A stretch of DNA of 64,000 nucleotides from contig NZ_JACHLZ010000001.1 in the NCBI RefSeq assembly GCF_014204755.1, positions 1,178,001 to 1,242,000 on the forward strand. The letters run 5' to 3'. Shown here in pieces: positions 26,630 through 35,932 of this stretch; the first letter of the stretch is position 1; the number at the start of each line of letters is the position of its first letter. A model generated the notes under the pieces. It saw only the letters and a program-made list of their open reading frames with translations, searched no databases and was not told where the DNA came from. A program made the translations under genes and the position numbers. Origin of the DNA: Brachybacterium aquaticum (GTDB lineage: Bacteria; Actinomycetota; Actinomycetes; Actinomycetales; Dermabacteraceae).

Positions 26630-27562
26630 GTGAACACGAATGTTCCTCCGTCCCAGGATCCGGGCACCCCGGATCCGTCGCCCGCGCCCCAGAACGGCGG
26701 CCCCGTTCCGCCGCAGGGCTCGCCCGCACCCCAGTACGGCGCGCCGCAGGGCCAGTACCCCGGCCAGCCGGGCCAGTACCAGGCCCCGCAGGGACAGTAC
26801 CCCGGACAGCAGGGCTAGTTCCCGGCGCCCCAGGGTCAGGCTCCCGCCGAGAAGCCCAAGCGCAAGAAGAAGGGCCTGATCGCGGCCGGCTGCGGCTGCC
26901 TCGCCCTGTTCGTGATCGGCATCGCAGGCTGCACGGCGATCATGGCCAACAGCGGCTCCGGCGACGGCGACGCGGACCCGGTCTCCTCCGAGACCACCAC
27001 CGCCGCGCCCGCCGAGGAGGAGGCCACCACCGAGGAGGTCGCCGCCGAGGAGGAGGCGACCACCGAGGAGGCCACGACCGAGGAGGAGGCCGCGGCCGCC
27101 GAGGGTGACGTGCCCGCCGAGTACACCTCCGCGCTGAACAGCGCCGAGTCCTACGCGGACGTGATGCACATGTCCAAGCAGGCCATCTACGACCAGCTCA
27201 CCTCCGAGTACGACCAGTTCTCCGAGGAGGCCGCCCAGTACGCGGTCGACAACCTCGACGTCGACTGGAACGAGAACGCGGTGCGCGCCGCCGAGTCCTA
27301 CTCGGAGAACCTGCACATGTCCAAGCAGGGCATCTACGACCAGCTCACCTCGGAGTTCGACCAGTGGACCGAGGAGCAGGCCCAGTACGCGATCGACAAC
27401 ATCGAGGCGGACTGGAATGCGAACGCCCTCGAGTCCGCGAAGGTCTACCGCGACGAGCTGGAGATGTCGCCGGAGGCCATCCGCGACCAGCTGACCTCCG
27501 AGTACGGTGACAAGTTCACCCAGGAGGAGGCGGACTACGCCGTGGAGAACCTCGACGGCTGA
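26630..27562 (+). pseudogene. Ltp-repeat (host-surface lipoprotein-like) gene interrupted by an in-frame amber codon
   Basis: From GTG 26630 the product starts MNTNVPPSQDPGTP and continues with a Pro/Gln/Gly/Tyr-rich head made of QYPGQ-type repeats. A TAG at 26816-26818 interrupts a run of CAG-rich codons; as CAG it would read GQ and continue FPAPQGQAPAEKPKRKKKG. After the stop the same frame runs on through a hydrophobic segment (CLALFVIGIAGCTAIM), a Glu/Thr-rich spacer and three repeats of about 45 residues with the pattern ESYADVMHMSKQAIYDQLTS, the Ltp (PF07553) unit. Ltp of a Streptococcus phage blocks phage DNA entry; actinobacterial copies are less studied. The nearest start after the TAG is GTG 26912, inside the hydrophobic helix. 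Confidence 0.78.
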
Positions 27563-27585
27563 GCTGTCTGAGCGCTCCGCATGAC

Positions 27586-27633
27586 CCGCAGGGGCGGGGT
27601 CGGCACCGAGAGTTGACGGCCCCGCCCCTGCGG
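27586..27633 (+). terminator. Long-stem hairpin after the Ltp gene
   Basis: CCGCAGGGGCGGGG and CCCCGCCCCTGCGG, 14-base perfect arms separated by 20 bases, 23 bases after the stop. No T run. Confidence 0.6.
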
Positions 27634-27710
27634 CGTCGGGCGCTCTAGAGTTGTGCGGGCCTGCGGGACGGTCGGGATGCGCAGGAACGCTGAGAGGAGG
27701 GGGGAGCGCC

Positions 27711-29021
27711 ATGGCGATGAGCCAGCAGACGGCCACGTTCCTGCTGTCGCTGCCGCCGGTGCGCGGCGGGGTGTCGCTCATGTTCCTGCTCAGCCTGGGA
27801 ACGGTCTTCATCGACGACGAGATGGGACTCGCGGGGCGCCTCGGTCTCGCCGTCGTGCTCCTGCTCCTCGGCACCGTGATCTGGGCGGTGACGCTCCGCG
27901 GATTCGTCCGGGACGTGCACGAACCGCGACGGCTCGAACACGGGGAAGTGGTCGTCGCCGCCCGGCCGCGCGGTGCGGCACGGGTGCTCTCCTGGATCGC
28001 GCTCGGAGTGCTCGTCGTCGGCCTGCTGATGCTGCCGTCGCTGCTGGACCGGGACCTGCTGATCCTCCCCGCGCTGGCCGCGACCCTCGTCGCGCTCTGC
28101 CTGGCCACCGCGCTGCCGAAGCTCAGTCGTCGCTTTGTGGGACGCGCAGGCCAGGTCGCCGTCTCCCCGGTGGGGCTGCAGCTCCTGGATCCGAAGGGCG
28201 CCGAGGTCGCCACCATCCCCTGGGCTGCTGTCGGGCCCGTCGGCACCGACGACCGCGTCGCCCGCTCCCTCGAAGCGCCCGGTGCCGAGCAGCTCGGCGA
28301 GCGGGTCCGCTGGCGGGCGGGCGCCCGCGAGGCCGTCGCGCGATGGACGAAGGTCGGCTTCTCGCCCGACGCCGGCGAGGTGCGGGCGCTCGCCCTGCCG
28401 AGGGAATGGTCCGAGGACCCGGCCGCTCACGGACGGCGGTGGACAGAGACCCTGGCGTCGCTCGCGGTGTTCGCGTGGGCGAGCCTTGTGTGTGCTCTCC
28501 TGCTCGGAGCCATGGTCTTCGCCGTGGGATCCGGTCAGGCGCCCTGGTGGATCCTGGCGGTGCTCGGCTGGGCACCGGTGATCGCGCTGGTGATCCTCGT
28601 GCCGCGCGTCGTCCGAGTGGTCCGCGGCGGCCTACCCGCGCCGGCAGGGCGGGGCGGACGCTCGGCACTCCTCGCGGAGGCGACCGCCCGCGGATGGGAC
28701 GACCGGCTCCACGGACAGGGCCTCGTGCCCTGGGAGGACATCGAGCGGCTCGAGATCCACGGTGGGCACACGCTGGTGATCTCCCGCGAGGCGGCACCAC
28801 CGTTCCGCGACCACGACCTCGGCAACCGGATGAACCATCGCCTGGAGACGGCGATGGACAGCTGGCCGGGCGGGATGCGGATCCGCAGCGCCGGGCCGCT
28901 GTTCCGCGAGATCGGCCCCCGGCACCTTCCCTACGACCCCGGCAGCGGTGCCTTCCTCCAGGCGGAGCGAGCGGGCCGGGAGGGCTGGGCCGAGGTGCGC
29001 CGCGCGGCGACGACCCCCTGA
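27711..29021 (+). CDS. Multi-pass membrane protein of unknown function
   Basis: 436 residues, unrecognised. About six membrane helices in three pairs: residues 20-65, 93-140 and 243-292. Between the pairs are soluble segments with beta-strand character (RAGQVAVSPVGLQLLDPKGAEVATIP) that resemble membrane-linked PH-like domains. The C-terminal 140 residues are soluble and include WEDIERLEIHGGHTLVIS, again PH-like. A strong purine-rich site (GAGAGGAGGGGGGAG) precedes the ATG. It has no obvious operon partner; the convergent lipoprotein gene is 21 bases away. Confidence 0.7.
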   Translation: MAMSQQTATFLLSLPPVRGGVSLMFLLSLGTVFIDDEMGLAGRLGLAVVLLLLGTVIWAVTLRGFVRDVHEPRRLEHGEVVVAARPRGAARVLSWIALGVLVVGLLMLPSLLDRDLLILPALAATLVALCLATALPKLSRRFVGRAGQVAVSPVGLQLLDPKGAEVATIPWAAVGPVGTDDRVARSLEAPGAEQLGERVRWRAGAREAVARWTKVGFSPDAGEVRALALPREWSEDPAAHGRRWTETLASLAVFAWASLVCALLLGAMVFAVGSGQAPWWILAVLGWAPVIALVILVPRVVRVVRGGLPAPAGRGGRSALLAEATARGWDDRLHGQGLVPWEDIERLEIHGGHTLVISREAAPPFRDHDLGNRMNHRLETAMDSWPGGMRIRSAGPLFREIGPRHLPYDPGSGAFLQAERAGREGWAEVRRAATTP

Positions 29022-29042
29022 TCGCCCACCCGGCCCGCCGGC

Positions 29043-29876
29043 TCAGGCGGCGGGATCGGCGAAGCTCGCGACCCGCACCGCAGTCGCCTCCGGGTCCCCG
29101 CCGTCGTGGGAGCGCTGGGTCGTCCAGAGGTCATCGCGGTCGAAGGTGCCGGCGATGTCGGTGCTGGACAGCAGCAGCGAGCCGTCCTCGCACTCGTACC
29201 AGCTGAACATCCCCTCGGGCTGCCCGTTCGCGTTGTCGTGCATCGTGGTGGTGCAGGAGACGTCGTCCGGGAGGACCACCTCGATCGGCGTCGGATCCTG
29301 GCTGCGCGCGATCGGCAGCTCGGTCGACGTGGCCGTGGGCGAAGGGAAGCGGACCGCGACCCGGTCGCGCACGTTCGTGATGCACAGGACCTGCTCGCCC
29401 TCCTCGAGCGCGCAGGCGATCGCGCTGTCGGCGTTCGCGCCGCACGAGAACACCTCGTCGCTCTCGGAGAAGATCGAGGCGTCGATCGCGAAGGCGCAGA
29501 CGTCGTCGTCCCGCTCCTCGATCGTCCAGGAGTCGTCCACCCAGAGCCCCTGGACCGTGGTGCCGCCGCTGGTGTCCGAGTCGGAGTCGTCCTCGCTGTC
29601 GGAGTCGTCCTCGCTGTCGGAGTCGTCCTCGGATGCGGTGCCGTCCTCCGTCGGTTCCTCCGTCGTGCTGTCGCTGGTCGGCTCCTCCGTCGGCTCGTCG
29701 CTCGAATCCTCTGTCGGCTGGTCGCTCGGCTCCTCCGTCGGCTCCTCGGCGACCGACGAGGAGCTGGGCGCGGCGTCCGTCGGCCCCTCCTCGCCCCCGC
29801 CACCGGAGCAGGCGGAGAGCCCCAGGACCAGAGCCGGAGCCGCGAGCGCGGCGAACGTGCGTCGGATGTATCGCAT
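29043..29876 (-). CDS. Secreted lipoprotein with Glu/Ser/Asp-rich repeat region
   Basis: 277 residues. The start at 29876 gives a textbook lipoprotein signal (MRYIRRTFAALAAPALVLGL then lipobox LSAC, Cys near residue 23). Next come about 75 residues of low complexity (EEPTEEPSDQPTEDSS, then perfect DDSDSE repeats), probably a flexible surface spacer. The C-terminal domain has six or so cysteines (for example VCAFAID, VFSCGAN, YECEDGS) suited to disulphides outside the cell. Function unknown. The layout of spacer plus globular domain resembles the Ltp and TM2 genes nearby. Confidence 0.75.
   Translation of the reverse strand: MRYIRRTFAALAAPALVLGLSACSGGGGEEGPTDAAPSSSSVAEEPTEEPSDQPTEDSSDEPTEEPTSDSTTEEPTEDGTASEDDSDSEDDSDSEDDSDSDTSGGTTVQGLWVDDSWTIEERDDDVCAFAIDASIFSESDEVFSCGANADSAIACALEEGEQVLCITNVRDRVAVRFPSPTATSTELPIARSQDPTPIEVVLPDDVSCTTTMHDNANGQPEGMFSWYECEDGSLLLSSTDIAGTFDRDDLWTTQRSHDGGDPEATAVRVASFADPAA
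29581..29628 (-). repeat. 18-base tandem repeats inside the lipoprotein gene
   Basis: TCGGAGTCGTCCTCGCTG (plus strand) occurs twice in full, then a partial third copy. It encodes DSEDDS units and keeps the frame. Confidence 0.8.
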
Positions 29877-30105
29877 GATGAACCCCTGTGGCATGGACCC
29901 GGCATGGCGGATCGACCTGAGGCGCGCGACCCCCGCGCGCCGCCCCCTCGCGGCGTCCGGGTTCCCCACCGGACGGCCCGACTGTGAGGGCGAGCACATC
30001 GTCGCCTGCAGAGGCGCGGCGGCGCAATGGCCCGCCGGGCCGGAACTGTGCAGGAGTGGTGGAGGTTCCGTCCGTGCGATAGCCCTCAGCGCCTGTCCTG
30101 GGGGA

Positions 30106-31635
30106 TCAGCGCTTGTGGTAGAGCGCGCGGCGCAGGAAGCGCGGCTCGGAGGTGACCTCGATGCCGAGACTGCGGAAGATGCCCTCGTCCACGGTGCCGA
30201 GGATCGTGGTGGTGTGCACGTCGCAGCCCGCGAGCCGGCGCAGCTGGTCCACCGCACGGCGGGCGTTCTCGTCACTCGATGCGGAGACCGACAGCGCGAT
30301 CAGCACCTCGTCGGTGTGCAGACGCGGATTGCGGGAGCCGAGGTGCTCCGTCTTCAGGGTCTGGATCGGCTCGATCGAGTCAGGGGAGAGCAGCTGGACC
30401 TCGTCCGGGAGACCCGCCAGATGCTTCAGCGCGTTAAGGAGCATCGCCGCCGAGCAGCCCAGCAGCGCCGAGGTGCGCCCGGTGATCACGGTCCCGTCGG
30501 CCAGCTGGATCGCCGCACCGGGCTCGCCCGTGCGGGCCTCGACCGCGAGCGCCGGCGCCACCACGGCCCGGTTCTCGGTCGTGCAGCCCGCGCGGGACAT
30601 CACCATCGCCACGCGCTGGGAGACCTCGTCGTCCTCGTCGTTGATCCGCTCGTGCATCACTGCCCGGTAGTAGCGGCGGATGATCTCCTGCCGCGCCGCC
30701 TCGCGGCACGCCTCGTCGTCCACGATGCAGGAGCCGGCGAGGTTCACCCCCATGTCGGTGGGGGAGGAGTAGGGGGACGACCCGGTCAGGCGCTCCAGCA
30801 GCGTGCGCAGCAGCGGGAACACCTCGACGTCGCGGTTGTAGCTGGTGACCTGCTCGCCGTAGGCGGCGAGGTGGAAGGGGTCGATGAGGTTCACATCGTC
30901 CAGATCCGCGGTCGCTGCCTCGTACGCGAGGTTCACCGGGTGCTCGATCGGCAGGTCCCAGATCGGGAAGGTCTCGAACTTCGCGTAGCCCGCCGCGATC
31001 CCGCGCTGGTGGTCGTGGTAGATCTGCGAGAGGCAGGTGGCGAGCTTGCCCGAGCCCGGGCCCGGTGCGGTCACCACGATCAGGTCGCGGCTGGTCTGCG
31101 AGTACTCGTTGGCGCCGAAGCCCTTCTCCGAGACGATCCGGGCGGTGTCCTGCGGGTACCCGGGGATCACGCCGTGGCGGGCCACCTTCAGGCCCAGCCG
31201 CTGCAGGCGCTCCACGAAGGCGTGGGCGACGTGGTTGCCCTCCTCGAGCTGGGTCAGCACCACGTTCTCGACCAGGAAGCCGCGCTCGCGGAACACGTCG
31301 ATCAGGCGCAGCACGTCGTCCTCGTAGGGGATCCCGAGATCGGCGCGGACCTTCTGGCGCTGCAGGTCCTTGGCGTTCAGGCACACCAGGATCTCCAGCT
31401 CGCCCTTCAGCCGCTCGAGCATCGCGATCTTGTTGTCCGGGGTGAAGCCCGGCAGCACCCGCGAGGCGTGGTGGTCGTCGAAGAGCTTCCCGCCCATCTC
31501 CAGGTACAGCTTCCCGCCGATCTCCTCGCGGCGATGCTGGATGTGCCGCGACTGGAGCTCGATGTACCGCTCGCGGTCGAAACCGATCGCGGGTCGGGGG
31601 GACGGGGAGCCGGGGCGGGGATCCTGGACGGTCAC
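30106..31635 (-). CDS. DUF1846 family protein
   Basis: 509 residues, full length for DUF1846. The N-terminal part has [20 protein letters not shown] and [20 protein letters not shown], the middle [20 protein letters not shown], and then the long family body with [20 protein letters not shown]. These stretches are highly conserved in the family, whose structures are known but whose reaction is not firmly established. The GTG at 31635 is preferred because a TACGTT box lies six bases before it; a GTG directly upstream at 31638 is possible. It is divergent from the FAD oxidoreductase, and about 70 bases separate the two -10 boxes. Confidence 0.88.
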   Translation of the reverse strand: MTVQDPRPGSPSPRPAIGFDRERYIELQSRHIQHRREEIGGKLYLEMGGKLFDDHHASRVLPGFTPDNKIAMLERLKGELEILVCLNAKDLQRQKVRADLGIPYEDDVLRLIDVFRERGFLVENVVLTQLEEGNHVAHAFVERLQRLGLKVARHGVIPGYPQDTARIVSEKGFGANEYSQTSRDLIVVTAPGPGSGKLATCLSQIYHDHQRGIAAGYAKFETFPIWDLPIEHPVNLAYEAATADLDDVNLIDPFHLAAYGEQVTSYNRDVEVFPLLRTLLERLTGSSPYSSPTDMGVNLAGSCIVDDEACREAARQEIIRRYYRAVMHERINDEDDEVSQRVAMVMSRAGCTTENRAVVAPALAVEARTGEPGAAIQLADGTVITGRTSALLGCSAAMLLNALKHLAGLPDEVQLLSPDSIEPIQTLKTEHLGSRNPRLHTDEVLIALSVSASSDENARRAVDQLRRLAGCDVHTTTILGTVDEGIFRSLGIEVTSEPRFLRRALYHKR

Positions 31636-31641
31636 CACGGC

Positions 31642-31647
31642 AACGTA
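31642..31647 (-). promoter_or_regulatory. Leaderless -10 box of the DUF1846 gene
   Basis: TACGTT on the minus strand, six bases before GTG 31635. Confidence 0.45.
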
Positions 31648-31704
31648 GCACCGCCGGGATGACGGAGCGTGACACGCAGGAGGCGCTGTGTCCGAGGTCC
31701 CGCC

Positions 31705-31710
31705 TACGCT
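31705..31710 (+). promoter_or_regulatory. Leaderless -10 box of the FAD/NAD(P) oxidoreductase gene
   Basis: TACGCT, six bases before the ATG; the surrounding 17-mer is identical to that in front of the GTPase operon. Confidence 0.5.
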
Positions 31711-31716
31711 CGAGGC

Positions 31717-33714
31717 ATGCCTGCCGAGACGCCTCCTGAGACCATCGACGCCGAGCTCATCGACGCCGAGCACTTCGAGGGGGTGATCGTGGGCGGCGGG
31801 CCCCGCGGCGTCGCCACCGTGCTGCGCACCGTCGCCCGGCTGCGCGCCGAGGATGCTGCGCCGCTGCGCCTTGCGATCCTCGACGCCGTCGCCGTCGGCC
31901 CCGGCGCGACCTGGCGCACCGACCAGCCAGCGCAGTACCTCAACAACACCCAGGCCGATGCGACCACCGTCCACCCCGACGGCTCGACCCGCATGAGCGG
32001 CCCGCCCGCGCCCGGGCCCGACCTCGTGGACTGGGCCCGGCGGGTGCGGGCCGACGGGAGCCATCCCGCCGGGGACTGGGTGATCGAGGAGGTCTCGGAG
32101 CTCACCGGCGCCACCTTCCCCAGCCGCCGGCTCCAAGGCGCGTACTTCCGCGACCAGCTCGATGCCGCGATCGCGACCGGCGGGGTGGAGCTCACCGAGG
32201 TCGTCGGCCGCGTCGTCGACCTCGAGCGCATCGACTTCGAGAGCACGGACGCGCTCACCGCCGTCGTCCTCGAGGACGGCCGACGGCTCGCCGCTCCCAC
32301 CGTCGTCCTCGCCCAGGGGATGGTCCAGGCCCGGCGCAGCCCCGAGGTGCAGCGCCTCGTCGAGTTCGCCGCCCGCCACGGCCTGCGCTATGCGGAGCCC
32401 GGGATGCCCGCCGAGCGCGACTACAGCGGGCTTCCCGCCGGGGAGACGGTGCTCGTGCGCGGCCTCGGCGCGAACTTCTTCGATGTGATCGGTCAGCTCG
32501 TCGCCGAATGGGGCGGCACCTTCGAGCCCGTCCCGGGGGACGCGCGCGGACGGCTGCGCTACGTGCCGAGCGGCCGCGAGCCGGTTCTCGTCGCCGGCTC
32601 CCGGCGCGGTGTCCCGTATCGCGCGAAGCCCGATGGCGGCCGGTCCGTGCGTCCGTTCGCGCCCCGCTGGGCGGTGGACGAGTGGTTCGACGCCCTCGCC
32701 GAGCGGGCCGACGTCGACTTCGCCGAGGAGGTGTGGCCTGTGCTCGGGCGCGAGTTCGCCCGCGTGTACCTCGAAGCGCTCACGGAGCTCGAGCCCTCGG
32801 CGGTGTGCGGCGACTGGCTGGCCGGCCTGGATGCCGCGGAGACCGTCGAGGAGGTCGACGAGGTGCTCGAGGCCGCGATCGGCGAGGACGCCTGGGCCTG
32901 GACGCTCGAGGAGCTGCACCGTCCCACCCACGGGGAGCCGGTCTCGGCCGAGGACTGGGCGCGCCTGGTGCGGCGACTGGTGAAGGACGAGCTGGGCTCG
33001 ATGTCCGACCCCTGGCGTCACCCGCGCGCCGCGGTCAACGGGGCGATGGGAGCGCTGCGTCGGAAGGTGTGGCGCCTCACCGCCCGCGGAGCGTTCTCCG
33101 GGCAGTCGCTGGCCCGGGAAGTGCTCGGCTGGTTCGACGGCGACTCCCTCGCCCTCGCCTCCGGCCCGCCCGCGGACCGCGCCCGGCTGGTCCTCGCGCT
33201 GCTCGAGGCCGGGGTGATCCGCCTGCTCGGCCCCGGGATGACGATCACGGCCGACGAGGACCGCGGACTCCTCCGCGCCTCCTCCCCGCTCACCGGCGAG
33301 GTCGTCGACGCCCGGGTGCTGCTCGAGACCCGCATGTCGAAGGGGCGGGTCACGGACACCGACGACCCGCTGCTGCGCGCCCTCCTGGACTCAGGGCGCG
33401 CCCGGATCCACACGGTCGACGCCGTGCCCACCCACAGCCTGGAGACCAGCCTCGCCGAGCGCTCCGAGGACGCCCGCGGCGGGTTCAACCTCGTCGCCGC
33501 CGACGGGAGCATCGATCCGTCGGTCGTCGTGCTCGGCATCCCGGCGGCGAGCACCCAGCCCGGCTCCGCCATCGGCGCGACCCCCGGCGTCCCCTCCCCG
33601 CTTCTCGCGGGGGCCGACGTCGCCGCGCGGCAGATTGTCGCCCGGGCTCAGATGTCCCGGAACGTCTCGATCTGCGCGCCGAGTCCGTTCAGCCGCTCGG
33701 CCAGGTCCTCGTAG
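31717..33714 (+). CDS. FAD/NAD(P)-binding protein (NAD_binding_9 type)
   Basis: 665 residues. It opens with the dinucleotide-binding motif [15 protein letters not shown] near residue 20, has [20 protein letters not shown] (the region typical of the FAD-NAD(P)-binding family once called HI0933/DUF-like), and a second nucleotide motif around [15 protein letters not shown] (near 250). Members are uncharacterised oxidoreductases of 600-700 residues in actinobacteria. The last 67 bases overlap the convergent HTH-murA gene; the shared end encodes a low-conservation tail ([19 protein letters not shown]), so read-through past the original stop is conceivable. Confidence 0.78.
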   Translation: MPAETPPETIDAELIDAEHFEGVIVGGGPRGVATVLRTVARLRAEDAAPLRLAILDAVAVGPGATWRTDQPAQYLNNTQADATTVHPDGSTRMSGPPAPGPDLVDWARRVRADGSHPAGDWVIEEVSELTGATFPSRRLQGAYFRDQLDAAIATGGVELTEVVGRVVDLERIDFESTDALTAVVLEDGRRLAAPTVVLAQGMVQARRSPEVQRLVEFAARHGLRYAEPGMPAERDYSGLPAGETVLVRGLGANFFDVIGQLVAEWGGTFEPVPGDARGRLRYVPSGREPVLVAGSRRGVPYRAKPDGGRSVRPFAPRWAVDEWFDALAERADVDFAEEVWPVLGREFARVYLEALTELEPSAVCGDWLAGLDAAETVEEVDEVLEAAIGEDAWAWTLEELHRPTHGEPVSAEDWARLVRRLVKDELGSMSDPWRHPRAAVNGAMGALRRKVWRLTARGAFSGQSLAREVLGWFDGDSLALASGPPADRARLVLALLEAGVIRLLGPGMTITADEDRGLLRASSPLTGEVVDARVLLETRMSKGRVTDTDDPLLRALLDSGRARIHTVDAVPTHSLETSLAERSEDARGGFNLVAADGSIDPSVVVLGIPAASTQPGSAIGATPGVPSPLLAGADVAARQIVARAQMSRNVSICAPSPFSRSARSS

Positions 33715-35192
33715 CCGCGGTTGATCACGTAGATGTTGCGCAGCACCGAGGTGCCCTTCGCCGCGAGCATCGCCAGCAGGATCACCACGGCCGGTCGCAG
33801 GGCCGGCGGGCACACGAGCTCCGCACCGCTCCAGCGGGTCGGGCCCTCGATGAGCACCCGGTGCGGGTCCATCAGCTTCACGTTGGCGCCGAGCTTCGTG
33901 AGCTCGGTGAGGTAGATCGCGCGGTTCTCGTAGACCCAGTCGTGCAGCATGGTCTGGCCCTCCGCGGTCGCCGCGATCACGGCGAAGAACGGGAGGTTGT
34001 CGATGTTCAGGCCCGGGAAGGGCATGGGGTGGATCTTGTCCGTCGGCGCCTTGAGGTCCGAGGGGTGGGTAGTGATGTCCACCAGGCGGGTGCGGCCGTT
34101 CTCCGCCGGGTACTCCTCGGAGCGGTCGTAGCGCAGCCCCATCTCCTCGAGGATCGCCAGCTCGATCTCCATGAACTCGATCGGCACCCGGCGCACCGTG
34201 ATTCTCGAGCGGGTCACGATCGCCGCGGAGATCAGGCTCATCGCCTCGATCGGGTCCTCGCTCGGCGCGTAATCCACGTCGGTCGCGATCGCGGTGGTGC
34301 CGTGCACGGTAAGGGTCGTGGTGCCGATGCCCTCGATCCGCACGCCCAGCTTCTCGAGGAAGAAGCACAGGTCCTGGACCATGTAGTTGGGGCTGGCGTT
34401 GCGGATCACGGTCTCGCCGTCGTGGAGCGCCGCGGCGAGCAGGGCGTTCTCGGTGACGGTGTCGCCGCGCTCGGTGAGCACGATCGGGCGGCGCGGGCCG
34501 ACGCCCGCCTCGGTGGTGGCCTGGTAGTTGTGGTCGGTCGCGACGACCTGGAGTCCGAAGTGGCGCAGCGCCGTCATATGCGGCTCGACGGTGCGGGTGC
34601 CGAGGTCGCAGCCGCCGGCGTAGGGGAGCTGGAACTTCCCGGCGCGGTGCAGCAGCGGGCCGAGGAACATGATGATCGAGCGGGTGCGGCGGGCGGCGGC
34701 CTCGTCGATCGTGGTGAGGTTCAGGACCTCGGGGACCTGCAGCTCGAGGTCGTTGTCCTCGTTCATCCAGCGGGCCTTCACACCGATGGAGGTGAGCACC
34801 TCGAGCAGGCGGTTGACCTCCTCGATGCGCGCCACCTTGCGCAGCACCGTGGTGCCGGTGTTCAGCAGCGAGGCGCACAGCAGCGCGACGCCCGCGTTCT
34901 TCGAGGACTTCACGTCGATCGCGCCGGACAGGGTGGTCTCCCCGTGCACGCGCAGGTGGCTCGGGCCGGAGGTGCCCATGCCCACCAGCTCGGAGTCCAG
35001 CGCCTGGCCGATGCGGGAGATCATCTCCAGGGTCAGGTTCTGGTGGCCCTTCTCGATGCGGTTGACCGCGCTCTGGCTCGTGCCGAGCTGCGCGGCGAGC
35101 TCCGCCTGGGTCAGTCCCGAGTGCTGACGGGCGTCGCGCACGAGCGCACCGATCCGGGGGAGGAAGTCAGAGGTCTCCGTCGTCGAAGTCAT
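33648..35192 (-). CDS. UDP-GlcNAc enolpyruvyl transferase paralogue (MurA-like) with N-terminal XRE helix-turn-helix
   Basis: 514 residues. Residues about 10-75 are a Cro/C1-type HTH (HSGLTQAELAAQLGTSQSAV, then NRIEKGHQNLTLEMISRIGQ). From about 85 it is a MurA-like inside-out alpha/beta barrel. The loop carrying the catalytic Cys is kept (YAGGCDLGTRTVEPH), as is the N-terminal Lys-Asn (SSKNAG). MurA makes the first committed step of peptidoglycan synthesis with phosphoenolpyruvate; Cys at this position is the fosfomycin target. The HTH fusion is seen in some actinobacterial second MurA copies; whether it binds DNA is unknown. ATG 35192 fits a TACGGT box six bases upstream. Confidence 0.87.
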   Translation of the reverse strand: MTSTTETSDFLPRIGALVRDARQHSGLTQAELAAQLGTSQSAVNRIEKGHQNLTLEMISRIGQALDSELVGMGTSGPSHLRVHGETTLSGAIDVKSSKNAGVALLCASLLNTGTTVLRKVARIEEVNRLLEVLTSIGVKARWMNEDNDLELQVPEVLNLTTIDEAAARRTRSIIMFLGPLLHRAGKFQLPYAGGCDLGTRTVEPHMTALRHFGLQVVATDHNYQATTEAGVGPRRPIVLTERGDTVTENALLAAALHDGETVIRNASPNYMVQDLCFFLEKLGVRIEGIGTTTLTVHGTTAIATDVDYAPSEDPIEAMSLISAAIVTRSRITVRRVPIEFMEIELAILEEMGLRYDRSEEYPAENGRTRLVDITTHPSDLKAPTDKIHPMPFPGLNIDNLPFFAVIAATAEGQTMLHDWVYENRAIYLTELTKLGANVKLMDPHRVLIEGPTRWSGAELVCPPALRPAVVILLAMLAAKGTSVLRNIYVINRGYEDLAERLNGLGAQIETFRDI

Positions 35193-35198
35193 GGGCAG

Positions 35199-35204
35199 AC
35201 CGTA
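35199..35204 (-). promoter_or_regulatory. Leaderless -10 box of the HTH-murA gene
   Basis: TACGGT on the minus strand, six bases before the ATG. The AT-richer CAGATATCTCATG just upstream may be part of an operator. Confidence 0.5.
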
Positions 35205-35278
35205 ACTCACACATGAGATATCTGCAGGTGAGGCGCGGTGCGGTGATGGTCACGTTGCCAGCGTGGCCCTCACCGCAC

Positions 35279-35806
35279 TCACGCGCTGACCAGGATGGGG
35301 AGGTCCTCGACGTGCCCGCCCACCCGGTAGGAGAGAGCCGGGTCATAGGGCTCGAAGCGCAGCGGCATCCCCGCCTCGACCGGGGTGCGGTCCGCCTTGC
35401 GGTTGTTGCACTCCTTGCACGCCGAGACCAGGTTCGTCCACGAGGACATCCCACCGCGGGAGACCGGCTGGATGTGATCGACGGTCGCCAGCAGCGCCTC
35501 GCAGGCGGGGGTGCGCGAGACGCTGCGCCCGCAGTAGGCGCAGGTCCAGTGGTCCCGCTCGTGCACCGCGCGGAACGAGAACCCGACCGAGCGACGGCCT
35601 GCCCCCTCGACCCAGGCGCCGCTCAGCTCGCGGGTGAGCTCGAGGGCGGTGGGCACGATCCTCTCGTCGAGCATCGTCAGCTCCACGGGGATCGCGACCT
35701 CGCGGCGGATCATCCCGAAGGCATGGCGGACGGTCGTGGTGTGCAGCAGCTCCCCGATCCCGGTGTCCGGGTCGTAGCCGAGGTTGTAGACCCTCACCTG
35801 GGGCAT
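35279..35806 (-). CDS. HNH endonuclease family protein
   Basis: 175 residues. The C-terminal half is a complete HNH domain: CAYCGRS, then LLATVDHIQPVSRGGMSSWT and NLVSACKECNNRKADRTP, with the four zinc cysteines and the catalytic His. The N-terminal 80 residues (VRVYNLGYDPDTGIGELLHT) match the common actinobacterial HNH gene that lies alone in the chromosome; the function is not established. The ATG overlaps the stop of a tiny upstream reading frame (TGATG), so it may be translationally coupled to a leader. An alternative GTG is immediately upstream. Confidence 0.88.
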   Translation of the reverse strand: MPQVRVYNLGYDPDTGIGELLHTTTVRHAFGMIRREVAIPVELTMLDERIVPTALELTRELSGAWVEGAGRRSVGFSFRAVHERDHWTCAYCGRSVSRTPACEALLATVDHIQPVSRGGMSSWTNLVSACKECNNRKADRTPVEAGMPLRFEPYDPALSYRVGGHVEDLPILVSA

Positions 35807-35910
35807 CACCGCTCACCCCCGTCGGCCGACGGGACGACGCCCGGAGAGGGGCGACGAGCGGAGCGGACGGAGAGGGACGGGGTGGGGAGGGCGGGGCGGC
35901 GGCTGTGCAT
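35806..35910 (-). CDS. Possible 34-residue leader reading frame coupled to the HNH gene
   Basis: ATG at 35910 preceded by CCCGGGAGGAGGAGCGCC, an excellent ribosome site. It encodes MHSRRPALPTPSLSVRSARR then PSPGVVPSADGGER and stops at TGA, sharing the A with the HNH start codon (TGATG). It is rich in Arg, Ser and Pro. It could be a real small protein or only a translational re-initiation device. Confidence 0.4.
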   Translation of the reverse strand: MHSRRPALPTPSLSVRSARRPSPGVVPSADGGER

Positions 35911-35932
35911 GGCGCTCCTCCTCCCGGGGGCC

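Noticed and set aside
31636-33021. The long minus-strand extension upstream of the DUF1846 gene
   Set aside because: It lies antisense to the FAD oxidoreductase gene and has no domain. The DUF1846 N-terminus and a -10 box set the start near 31635.
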